Assembly (NCBI GenBank): GCA_947561585.1
Contig: CANNZV010002488.1
Span: 1 to 64,000 of the forward strand
Length of the DNA stretch: 64,000 nt
Source: Caprella mutica
Taxonomy: Eukaryota; Arthropoda; Malacostraca; Amphipoda; Caprellidae
Direction of reading: 5' to 3'
Below the pieces are notes generated by a model. The model was not told the DNA's origin. It did no database searches and saw nothing but the letters and a program-made list of their open reading frames with translations. Of this stretch, positions 1 through 11,500 are shown piece by piece (position 1 is the first letter of the stretch; every line of letters begins with the position of its first letter). A program made the translations under genes and the position numbers.

Positions 1-851
1 CTGAGTCAATTGTTAGACATTGTAGCAATACAGGTACCTATGTATGTATTACAATGATTTACCTGCCTTGTGCAGATAAAAAAATATCTTTTAGGTAGGT
101 AGGTATATTTTTTCACACACCTAACGAGTTTATGTAACATCAATTTTTAAACATTCATTTTTCTTCATTTAAATGTTTATCAAAAAATCGTTTGAAAAAG
201 GCGCTTTAATTAGATAACTTACGTTACATGACACAGAGAAATGTATTTATACAAACAAGATACATTAAATGATCAGGAATTTATTGTCGAAGAATAAATA
301 TAACATAATTAAAGACATAAATAATACTAATTCTGAGTAAATAAATTACAGGAAATTACGTTACTACACTACCTAAATAACGTAGTAAATAATAGAGTGC
401 TAAAGTTTTGCGGTACATTATTTCTCTTTTATTCAATCAACTACTGAGGCAAAATTATTTAAATTAGGCCTTACATAAAATAGTTATGGAAACTATTTCA
501 AATATTAAATATTTCTGGGTATTTGCTGGTATGACTTCAGTATCTTATCAATAAACTTGGTTTCATTACAATCTTAATTCATTTTAGGTATATGTATAGA
601 TTAAAGATTGGATGACAAATAATTTAGTAATTTGTTGTATAAAATCGGCCTGTATATTAGTATATCTTAAAAAATTTATGGAGCTTAGCCTATTCCTAGC
701 TGTCTTCAACTTACTTCCATTTCGTAGATATTATAGACATAAAATGATAAAGATATGCCTATGTAAATTTAAAGAATTCAATGTGTCTTTGTATCATAAT
801 TTATATGGACCGAAATTTGACACATAAGTTTTGGAAGAATAAAATAATTAA
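1..851. other. AT-rich intergenic DNA, no gene seen
   Basis: The short open frames here (up to 71 codons) have no recognisable domain, no convincing splice context and an AT-rich composition expected by chance. I see no RNA gene or clear repeat before the transposon at 852. Confidence 0.5.
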
Positions 852-2055
852 AGGTCCCTTCCAAGCAAATATTGTTATTGCCTTATTGAACGAGGCTAAT
901 GTTTTTTATCATTTTGCTACAAACTACATCGAATTTGGTAGCATATTTTAAATTTTATATGCTTTTAAAGATTTTTATAATCAAAACTCGACAAAACCTA
1001 TTTTACGTCCGACTTACTAATTTAAGAAATTTTCAGCCAGAAGAAAAAAGAATGGTACACCATTTGTTTTTGATTGTCAACTAGGTATTAGGTTTAATTA
1101 ATCCATTTAATATTAGTGTAAAGGTATACAATTGAATGAACTTATAATAGAAACGTTTATATACTCTTTAGGAAACAATTAATATCTAGAATAAAGGCCG
1201 AAAACGCAGGGTTTGTTTATAAAATTCAAATTTACAATCAAAACAAAGAGTGTACAATCTTTTTCCTCAGCGTCAGATTAGTGATTCGCTCAATTGTTGC
1301 TCACAGAGTACTAAAAAACTTTAAAGGTCCCCTCCAAGCAAATATTTTTATTGCTTTATTTAACGATCGAGGCTAATGTTCCTTATCATTTTGCTGCAAA
1401 CCGCATCGAATTTGGTAGCGTATTTTTAATTTTATATGCTTTTAAAGATTTTTAAAATCGAAACTCTACAAAACCTATTTTACTTCCGACTTACTAATTT
1501 AAGAAATTTTCAGCCTGAAGAAAAAGAATGTACACCATTTGTTTTGATTGTCAACTAGGTATTAGGTTTAATAAATCCATTTAATATTCACGTAAAGGTA
1601 TAAAATCGAATGAACTTATAATAGAAACGTTTATATACTATATAAAACAATTAATATCTAGTATAAATTTAAATAAAGGCCAAAAACGCATGGTTTGCTT
1701 ATATAATTCAAATTTGTAATCAAAACAAAGAGTGTACAATCTTCTTCTTGAGCATCAGATTAGTGATTCGCTCAATTGTTGCTCACAGAGTATTAAAAAA
1801 CTTTAAAAACAAATTATAAAATATATATTGAACCGAATTGTATGCGGTTTGCAGATTAATGATCGTAGACCTTAGTTCTATAATATTATGTTATAAACTC
1901 ATTTTTTTCCCGGAGCCTGGAGAGGACCTTTAAAAGCAAGAAATAAAATATATACTGAACCGAATTGTATGCGGTTTGCAGAATAATGATCGCAGACCTT
2001 AGCTCTATAATATTATGTAATTAACTAATTTTTTCCCTGGAGCCTGGAGAGGACC
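852..2055. mobile_element. TTAA-flanked MITE, outer copy, interrupted by a second copy
   Basis: The left tip AGGTCCCTTCCAAGC is preceded by TTAA (848-851). The right tip GCCTGGAGAGGACC is followed by TTAA (2056-2059). The tips are imperfect inverted repeats. The body is non-coding. A complete second copy (1325-1929) sits inside it, so the outer copy is split into 852-1324 and 1930-2055. A third, 3'-truncated copy lies at 57259. TTAA duplication is the hallmark of piggyBac-type integration (established knowledge). Assignment to that superfamily is inference, because no transposase is encoded. Confidence 0.65.
1325..1929. mobile_element. TTAA-flanked MITE, inner full copy (605 bp)
   Basis: This complete copy starts AGGTCCCCTCCAAGC after TTAA (1321-1324) and ends GCCTGGAGAGGACCT before TTAA (1930-1933). 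It is inserted at a TTAA in the outer copy. Its own sequence at the equivalent point reads AAAACTTTAAAAAC, which is the uninterrupted target. Its last 120 bp and the outer copy's last 120 bp appear as a near-perfect direct repeat (about 1810-1935 and 1937-2055). Confidence 0.7.
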
Positions 2056-2059
2056 TTAA

Positions 2060-2514
2060 AAACAACGACCTAGTAGCTACCTAAAAAGACATCTAACCGA
2101 GAAAAATATTTATTTCTTTATAATCTATACCATCATATTTGCACTAATGGAATATATTGGCATACTTATTCAATAACTTCCTATTTCTATGTTTGTATTC
2201 AAAATACTTACTTGAATCGACTTAAAGCTTGTATTTTTTTTTACTTTAACATCAAGTTTATTTTATATCCACCTTTCTAAAAAACAGAAAACGGATCAAA
2301 GTTAATGAGAATGTGGCGTATTTATTCAATAAATTGTCATTGGAGTCTCTATCAGCATCAACATTCAATTCTTTTATATTTACGCGGTAAATTATCTTTT
2401 TAAGTCCGTTTAAAGTGACGTAACTGTATTATAATTGTATTGTCCATATCTGTTCAAAATAGCCAACCTTTATTTTTATAATTTTGTACTCAATATAACG
2501 ACCTAGACTGTATT
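2060..2514 (+). other. Upstream region of the TIPIN gene
   Basis: This is AT-rich sequence directly before the first TIPIN codon. It probably contains the promoter and 5' UTR. I cannot define a TATA box or initiator with any confidence. No transposon ends were recognised between 2060 and 2514. Confidence 0.3.
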
Positions 2515-5500
2515 ATGTCCGAAATAGAAGAGGAAGAGAACTTATTTGGTCTCAATGAGGCTGAGGACGTTGGTGCATTTGGTTCTGATAATGATGAGGA
2601 TAATGATGGACCAAGAAATGATGAAGCTATTGAAGTGCCTGAGCCTGGTGAGTGGATAGGAATTTCAATTGAAAATATTTTATCTGTTGTTTACTTATAC
2701 CTGAGAATAAGTAGGTAGGTACTTTGGTTACTGTATAGGATATTACATTTAAGTTTTGCCTCATTTTTTGACATTAAAAAGAGTTTTGCCTCCCTACTAG
2801 GCTACTACAGGCTACCCAGTCTGTATTTGTTTGGCCCAGTTGCGAAATACCTACGACTCCTTTGAAATACAAAAATTCGATCAGACTCCTCGATCTTAAA
2901 ATATGATATTTTGGTGTTTGGAAAGAGATCATCAGTCTGTATTTGGTGCACAAAATTCCACTGACTTTTTGGAAAAGCTGAAAAAATCCACCATAAATTT
3001 CCAGTACTTTGGCTGTCAATGGCTGATCTACTACCAACATTTTACCCATTTTTCCACCAAAAATTAATGGTAACATAGGAATAAATAGCCTAAAATCGCC
3101 TGACTTTGCCAGAATATTATATTCTAAGGGAAAAAATTTACCACGAAATACAGACTGGATTATTTTTTAGAGATGGCTGTCACGAAACACGACTCCCTGG
3201 AAATATTAAAATTCGATCCGACTCCTCTCATGGTAATTAAATAGTATCTATCCAATATTCCTACGGGGAGAAATTCAGGGGTCTCTTTCCATGACAGCTA
3301 TACAGAGGCGATGTTAAAACAATCCGACTCCTCTTAATTCAAATTCAAGTATTACCTACCTAGTTATGAAATCATTTGAATTCAATAATAATTAGAATAA
3401 ATATAATAGCAATTTTTGTATCATAGTTACGACAAACAGTCACAAACTATACCAACTTATTTATGTGATTGCTTCAAATATTTGAAGAAGAATATTTAAT
3501 TATATTACCAATAAATAATAATGTTTAATAAAAGATATTTCATTGTATTATAAGGTTTAATAAGTTGTACTTAAATTGAATGGTATAAACATTGAAAGGC
3601 TTTTTGAAATTTGCTTGTCAATTGAAGGTAGGTTAGGTTAAGTCTTTCGTTTCGTATAGCATGAGGAGTCGTGTTTCGTGACAGCCATCTGGCCCATCTC
3701 TTTTCAATCACCTAAATATCACATTTTAAGATTGAGGAATCGTATACTACTTTCATATTTAGAAGGTGTCGTATTCGTATTTCATGACGGCCATCATTAA
3801 AAACACACTAAAACCCTTATTATCCAATGGAGGGAGTCGTATTTCGCAACTGGGCCCTGTATTTGGTGCACAAAATTCCACTGACTTTTTGAAAAAGCTG
3901 AAAAAATCGATACGTATCTAAAAGCTGAGCGGCGCCCACCAGTACGGCGCATCAGATTACGGCGCACCACTGTACATTCTATTAGATAGGTAATTTGAAA
4001 ACAGATTAATGATAAATGGAGTGAATTTGATAGGTACCTAATTGTCGTATCAAATTCATGTCTGACACCTGACTGTACCTGAATCTAATGTTTATACTAC
4101 ACAGTTTAATTATTCGATTGAGAAGTTTAATTTGGAATAGAAAATAAAATTCATCATAGAAAACTGTAATTGTAATTTTATGGGGTAACTATTGTAAACT
4201 TTCAGTCCGAGGTGTAAATAAAAACTTATCAGTTAGCCGTTAGGTAGATGTATCGGGGGGCGTGGCGCCCCCCGAACCCCCCTGCCAGGTCATTAAACAA
4301 TCATGAAGTGTGCAAAACAACAAACTAGCGGATACAACACACTACATAACAGTTTTTCACATTGAGGTCATAAATAGAAAGTACAGTGTTGTAGTGCCCG
4401 TATGTAGTGCGCCGTAATGTGGTGCGCCGCTCAGCTTTTAGATACTGTTGAAAAAATCCACCATAAATTTCCAGTAATTTGGCTGATCCACCAACATTTT
4501 ACTCATTTAATCATTTTCCCACCGAAAATTAATGGTAACATAGGAATAAATAACTTAAATTCCACTGACTTTGCCAGAATATTATTTTCAATGGAAAAAA
4601 ATTCCACCGAAAAGTCGGTGGTATTTAGCGTCGGACCGGGTGGCTTTGCGCATTTTCCGCATACTTTGATTTTACGAAAAAACTAGAGAAGTCAGCAATC
4701 TGATTTTTTGTGTGCAGATAGATGAAGCGTAGACCTAGGTGCACACCAAGTTTCAACTCTTTAAGTTCAATAGAAAAAAAGTTATCATCGAAAAACTGTG
4801 CGCAAAGATCATGGGGATAAACCGGGTGAATTTTGCGCAATTACCGGGTGTACTTGCGCACCGCGCAAATTCACCTAATGTGAAACTGCGCAGTGCGCAA
4901 GTTCACCCTATGTATAAACTGTGCATAGAAAATCTAACCCCGATATAATATGCAACTGCCGTGAATCTGCCCCAATCTTCTATGCAACTGCCCCAATCTG
5001 CTGTGCAATTGACGTGAGGCTGCTGTGCAATTGCAGTGAGGCTGCTGTGCAATTGCAGTGAGGCTGCTGTGGAATTGCCGTGAGTCTGCTGTGGAATTGC
5101 CGTGAGGCTGCTGTGGAATTGCCGTGAGGCTGCTTTGGAATTGCCGTGAGGCTGCTGTGGAATTGTCGTGAGGCTGCTGTGGAATTGTCGTGAGGCTGCT
5201 GTGGAATTGCCGTTAGTCTGCTGTGGAATTGCCGTTAGTCTGCTGTGGAATTGCCGTTAGTCTGCTGTGGAATTGCCGTGAGACTGCTGTGGAATTGCCG
5301 TGAGACTGCTGTGGAATTGCCGTGAGACTGCTGTGGAATTGCCGTGAGACTGCTGTGGAATTGCCGTGAGACTGCTGTGGAATTGCCGTGAGTCTGCTGT
5401 GGAATTGCCGTGAGTCTGCTGTGGAATTGCCGTGAGTCTGCTGTGGAATTGCCGTGAGTCTGCTGTGGAATTGCCGTGAGTCTGCTGTGGAATTGCCGTG

Positions 5501-8500
5501 AGTCTGCTGTGGAATTGCCGTGAGGCTGCTGTGGAATTGCCGTGAGGCTGCTGTGGAATTGCCGTGAGGCTGCTGTGGAATTGCCACGAGGCTGCTGTGC
5601 AATTGCCCGTGAGTCTGCTGTGCAATTGCCCGTGAGTCTGCTGTGCAATTGCCCGTGAGTCTGCTGTGCAATTGCCCGTGAGTCTGCTGTGCAATTGCCC
5701 GTGAGTCTGCTGTGCAATTGCCCGTGAGTCTGCTGTGGAATTGCCCGTGAGTCTGCTGTGGAATTGCCGTGAGGGCGAGGCTGCTGTGGAATTGCCGTGA
5801 GGGCGAGGCTGCTGTGGAATTGCCGTGAGGGCGAGGCTGCTGTGGAATTGCCGTGAGGGCGAGGCTGCTGTGGAATTGCCGTGAGGGCGAGGCTGCTGTG
5901 GAATTGCCGTGAGGGCGAGGCTGCTGTGGAATTGCCGTGAGGGCGAGGCTGCTGTGGAATTGCCGTGAGGGCGAGGCTGCTGTGGAATTGCCGTGAGGGC
6001 GAGGCTGCTGTGGAATTGCCGTGAGGGCGAGGCTGCTGTGGAATTGCCGTGAGGGCGAGGCTGCTGTGGAATTGCCGTGAGGGTGAGGCTGCTGTGGAAT
6101 TGCCGTGAGGGCGAGGCTGCTGTGGAATTGCCGTGAGGCTGCTGTGCAACTGCCGTGAGACTGCCGTGAGGCTGCTGTGCAATTGCCGTGAGGCTGCTGT
6201 GCAATTGCCGTGAGGCTGCTGTGCAATTGCCGTGAGGCTGCTGTGCAATTGCCGTGAGTCTGCTGTGCAATTGCCGTGAGTCTGCTGTGCAATTGCCGTG
6301 AGTCTGCTGTGCAATTGCCGTGAGTCTGCTGTGCAATTGCCGTGAGTCTGCTGTGCAATTGCCGTGAGTCTGCTGTGCAATTGCCGTGAGGCTACTGTGC
6401 AATTGCCGTGAGGCTGCTGTGCAATTGCCGTGAGGCTGCTGTGCAACTGCCGTGAGGCTGCTGTGCAACTGCCGTGAGGCTGCTGTGCAACTGCCGTGAG
6501 GCTGCTGTGCAACTGCCGTGAGGCTGCTGTGCAACTGCCGTGAGGCTGCTGTGGAATTGCCGTGGGGCTGCTGTGGAATTGCCGTGGGGCTGCTGTGGAA
6601 TTGCCGTGATGTAGGAGTATCGGGGATGAATATCACAAGTTTATTAATGAATAAGAGCTCTTTAACTTTATTAATAAATGTGCGCAAGTCCACCCGTGAA
6701 TCAAAATATTCCCAGGGTATTCTTGCGCATCTAGTATATTGGTTATATCTCAATAATTTATGATTATTATTAAAATCATCTTACATGACGTTAATCTGCA
6801 GTAAATTTTGCGTATCCAACGTAAATTGCAATCAAATTGGAGCATAATTATCAACACTACAGCATAGTTCGCGGAGATTCGATTCTATTCCAAAATAATT
6901 ATTTTGCTATAAAAAACATAGGTCTCTGTTTGAACACTTAGTATCTATACTTAATCTCTTACGATTTTCGTGAAATTTATGCACTAGGGGGTTTAAGAGC
7001 TGCTCTTTCCAATGGTGTTGTCAGATTTGAAATATTTTCACGCATTCACTGTCAATTACCGATGCGCAACTTCACCCGGAATATTGAAGTGCGCAAAGCC
7101 ACCCGGGCTGACGTTACCATGAAATACAGTCTAGCAGGTTACTGGCAGGTTCAATATACTACTGGGTTTATCAATTATTTACAACCTTGCTAAACTTTCT
7201 GCTCACAATTTAAAAAAAATTTAACCTGCTATAACTATATTGTAAATGAGACATTGTTGCCATCATGTTTGAGGCAACCATCATTACCATCTATATCTTC
7301 TTCACAGGTTCAAAACAGAAAGATGCAGCTATTAAGCCCAAGCGTGTGATCAAGAATCCTCAGCCAAAACTTGATGCCGTGAGGTTTGTTAGAATAGTAT
7401 AACCTGTAAAAGAAGATAGAAGAGACTGTCTAATTTTCCTTGTGTAGCTATGCGCTAATTGTCGATGTGTGCATGTTAGAGTTACCAAATTGATCTGATG
7501 AAATCATGACCACAATAGCTCTATAGGTACCTAGAGATCATTTAGGGAAGAAATAGGCATTTTCAATCTCTAATTTTTTCTATTGTCCATCATCAACAAA
7601 ACAAATTGCTCGAATGAATAATTAAAATCATAAGAGCATTTTAAATTTTTAAAACTTAATAAATGTTCATTTTGTTTTCCTGCTCAACTTTTCCTGTCCT
7701 ATGGAAGTTGGTAAATTATTCAAAGATATCTCTTATTCTGTTCAACGTAAAATTAATGTAAATATAGAGATTAATTCAGAAGTAATCGTAGCAAAATTAA
7801 TGTAAATATAGGATTACTAATTAATTCAAAATTGTTCTTAGAGAATATCCCAAATATCTCCCATATTCTGTAGACTGGATTATTTATTATTTACTGTTCC
7901 TAGTTTCAATAGCTGAAAAGGTTATGTTCAATTGACAGACTATGTGGCCCCAGGGGAATAGGCATCATTCAGAAGTGGTTATCCTCAGCCCCTTACAAGG
8001 GCAAAGGTCACGAGACTGAGGACCTTGGTCTTCTTCTCAACAAACTGCAGCACTGGGCACACAGACTCTATCCCAAACTGCCTTTTGCTGATGCTATCAC
8101 CCAGATAGAGAAACTAGGCAGCAAGAAAGGAGTACAGGTAGAATGGCTTGAAGTTGAATATCTTGGGTTAATAGGTGTTGATGTAACTCTATTTATATAA
8201 TTCAATATATTTAATTGATATCTACACCTAAACATAATGTATGTTTTTGCAAAGTGAAAAAAAATCCTGTTTTAATATCATATCTGAACTATAACTAATG
8301 TTAACTATAACTTTTATACATTATGCTTGATAACTGTTCGAAGTCTAAGCAAGTGAAATTAAATTCAAATTAGTGAGGAATTTTATACAATATTTACCTA
8401 CTTTAAAAATGATTGAAATATTACTATATTTTAAAATAAAGTTAGTATTATCTATTAAAAAGTATAATTTTTTAAGTGTATTTCACACAATCACTCCTCA

Positions 8501-11500
8501 TTAATTCATTAGAGTTGCTCTCATAAGTTACTCATTAATTCATTGCAGTGTTGTTCTCATAAGTTACTCATTAATTCATTGCAGTGTTGTTCTCATAAGT
8601 TACTCATTAATTCATTGCAGTGTTGATCTCATAAGTTACTCATTAATTCATTGCAGTGTTGATCTCATAAGTTACTCATTAATTCATTGCAGTGTTGTTC
8701 TCATAAGTTACTCATTAATTCATTGCAGTGTTGTTCTCATAAGTTATTCATTAATTCATTACAGAGTTGCTCTCATAAGTTACTCATTAATTCATTGCAG
8801 TGTTTTTCTCATAAGTTACTCATTAAATTATTCATTTCAGGTGAATGTGAAGAAGATGCGTATGGATATTTATGAAACTCCTCTTGAAGACGATAAAGAA
8901 ATAGTCGATGATGTCATTCGGGTGAATATAGAGAGTTTAACTTGAGATAAATAATTGAACTATAGTTTTTCTAAAAAATTTAGAAAGAAACTTTTTAGTT
9001 ATTTTCCATAGCTACTTCAGAAAAATATCATCGTTTACTTTTTTTTCAGTCTGGTGATGTTGATAATAACCAACCTGATGTTTTTGATGAACTACTTGGT
9101 GACACTACACACACAGGTGAGAAACACGTCTATCTCTTTTATTTAATGTACTGCCATAATGAACTTTATATTTCTTTACTAGGGTTGTGACTATATGCTT
9201 TTGAAATCATAGATCCTGAAAATATAATAGGAGAAAATTAAAGAGTATTGAATTGTTCTGCATCAGCGGTATATAGTATTCAATACCATTTCATTTTGTC
9301 TATGATATTCTTATGGTCTATGATTTTGGAAGCATATTGTCACTACCATAATTATTACTGCAAAGATCCAAATGGCTTGGTAAAAAAAATAATGACTGTT
9401 TATACATGGAAATGTTTCTAATTTTCACCGTTTCATTATTTATTAAATTATATTTTGACTGATTTAGGAAATATGTATACTATTTGATAAATTTTGTTAA
9501 ACTAGATTTGCTACCTAAATCTTTGAAAGAAAACTTCTTGGGTTGATATTTTTTTGTCATTAATCATTCTGTAGATACTATAAATTTATTTTTATCTTAA
9601 GTTAATGATTTCATTCAATGCTGTTTGCTGTTGTAGAGGATAGGAAAGTAACGACATTACATGTTAATTATTTCCAAAATGTCAACTGGTGACTTCAAGG
9701 AACTGTTCCAAAAAAATCTCTCAGTTAAATGGTCAATGTATTACTGTATCACAGATACGGAATAATGGAAAAATGATTGTTAGAAATTTGAAGGGACAAA
9801 AAAAAGGATGATTATAATTCTAATTTTGATTGTAAAAATAGATATTTATTTTTTATAATTTCCAATGAATATTGAAATTACCATATCATACATAAATTAG
9901 CATAACCAGTAACTGTAAAGGTACGTTCTCACTATAAGCGTAGCGGCGCGGCGCGCTCGAAAAAATAATGTATATTTGACGCTAGCGGTGCTGCTAGCGT
10001 CAAATATACATTATTTTTTCGAGCGCGCTGCTCCGCTCCGCTTGTAGTGTGTACGCACCCTTACAGAAAATTTCTTTCAATTAAATGGTCATTGTAGAAC
10101 TGTATCACAGATATGGAATAAAATGCAAATAATTGTTAGTAGCTACTTAGAAAAAATAGACCTAAAAAGGAAGATAAAAATTTTAATTTTGATTGAAAAA
10201 TACAAATTTATCCTAATAATACCAGTAGTTTGTTTATTCATATATTTATTGTTATTTGGTGTCTGGTTTTGCTAGACGGGTATTAAACATGAAGAATGTA
10301 ACTATGATACGTAGCTACGGGAATATTTAAATTAATATGCTTTTTATTTAATTTTCATATGCATTTTATCTATGAAATAAAGTATCAGTTTATGCAGAGA
10401 ACATAATTTATATTTTAACTCACTAAAAATAACATTATACAACAACAGGTAATAATTTACTGTTGAAGACCCGTTATTTTGAACGGGCAAATATACTAGT
10501 TTTTATAATTTCCATTGAATATTGAAATTGTCATATCTAATCTAGTTAAAACCCCTATACCAGCATTGTAAAATGCTTCTATTTGCACAGGGCAAGTTAC
10601 GAATTATCGGTCGATTTCACATCTTCGGTCATAGGTATAAGAAAAAACAAAACTATTTAGCTAATAGCTAATAAATATATTTTTAATTTTTATTTTTGTC
10701 CATGATAGCTGCGGGTATTAGGGATACCAATTACAATAAAAATTAAATTATTACTATCATTTATATAGTTTTTTCTTGTATGAAAGATGTGAAACTGGTG
10801 ATAATTCGTAATTTACCCTACTTTTCAATTTTTTTGTTTAGTTTTTTTTCTGCTATTGTCTAGGCATCAGAGCACAGAAATGAATCATTGAAAGTAGGTT
10901 GTATTTTCCAAGGCTAATAACAGTCTATATAAACTTTTGTATTTCTTTTTCAGATTCCCTTAGGGAGAGAATACAGAGAAACACGAACGCTTTGATGTCT
11001 TCACAAGCTGTTACCAGTCTACCTCCTGTTGTTGAAACAACTCCTGTGAGTACCTACTATCTACCCTTACAACCATTGGGGTAAGTTGTGATATATCAGA
11101 CAGTTCCACTTCTTCTTGCACCCTTTTTTCCCTGGCTATCAACAACATACTCAAATGTATACCAAGCAATGTTCGTGCTTCACTCTATGTTGATGACCTG
11201 CTCATTTATTGCAGTGGGGACTATGTTCCTGGTATGGAGAGACGACTACAATTCGCTATAAATAGGGTCAGCAGTTGGGCGGACTCACACGGGTTCACGT
11301 TCTCTGCAGCTAAGACAAATTGCATTCACTTTCACCACAAGAAAAGATTCCAACAACCACTAAAGTTGATGCTAAACAAAACCATAATACCCAATAGAGA
11401 ACATATAAAATATCTTGGAATGGTAATTGATTACAGGCTCAGCTGGAAAGATCATTTAAAAACTACGAAGATCGAATGCTTCAAGAGACTGGAACTACTG

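Larger units (their letters stand above)
2817..7135. mobile_element. MITE family A, outer copy split by three insertions
   Basis: The left end CAGTCTGTATTTG (2817) and the right end near 7121-7135 (GAAATACAGTCT) match the tips of an intact family-A copy at 2933-3157. Internal sequence resumes at 3857-3908, 4449-4630 and 7107-7135, following the order of the intact copy. The gaps hold elements B (2830-3856), C (3914-4445) and D (4636-7106). The whole lies in TIPIN intron 1. The family is non-coding; superfamily unknown. The exact right tip is uncertain by a few bases. Confidence 0.6.

Noticed and set aside
5213..6753. Three overlapping minus-strand frames of 381-498 codons rich in HSSLTAIPQQP
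   Set aside because: They are the 22/28-bp minisatellite read in three phases. No start context, domain or unique sequence supports a protein.
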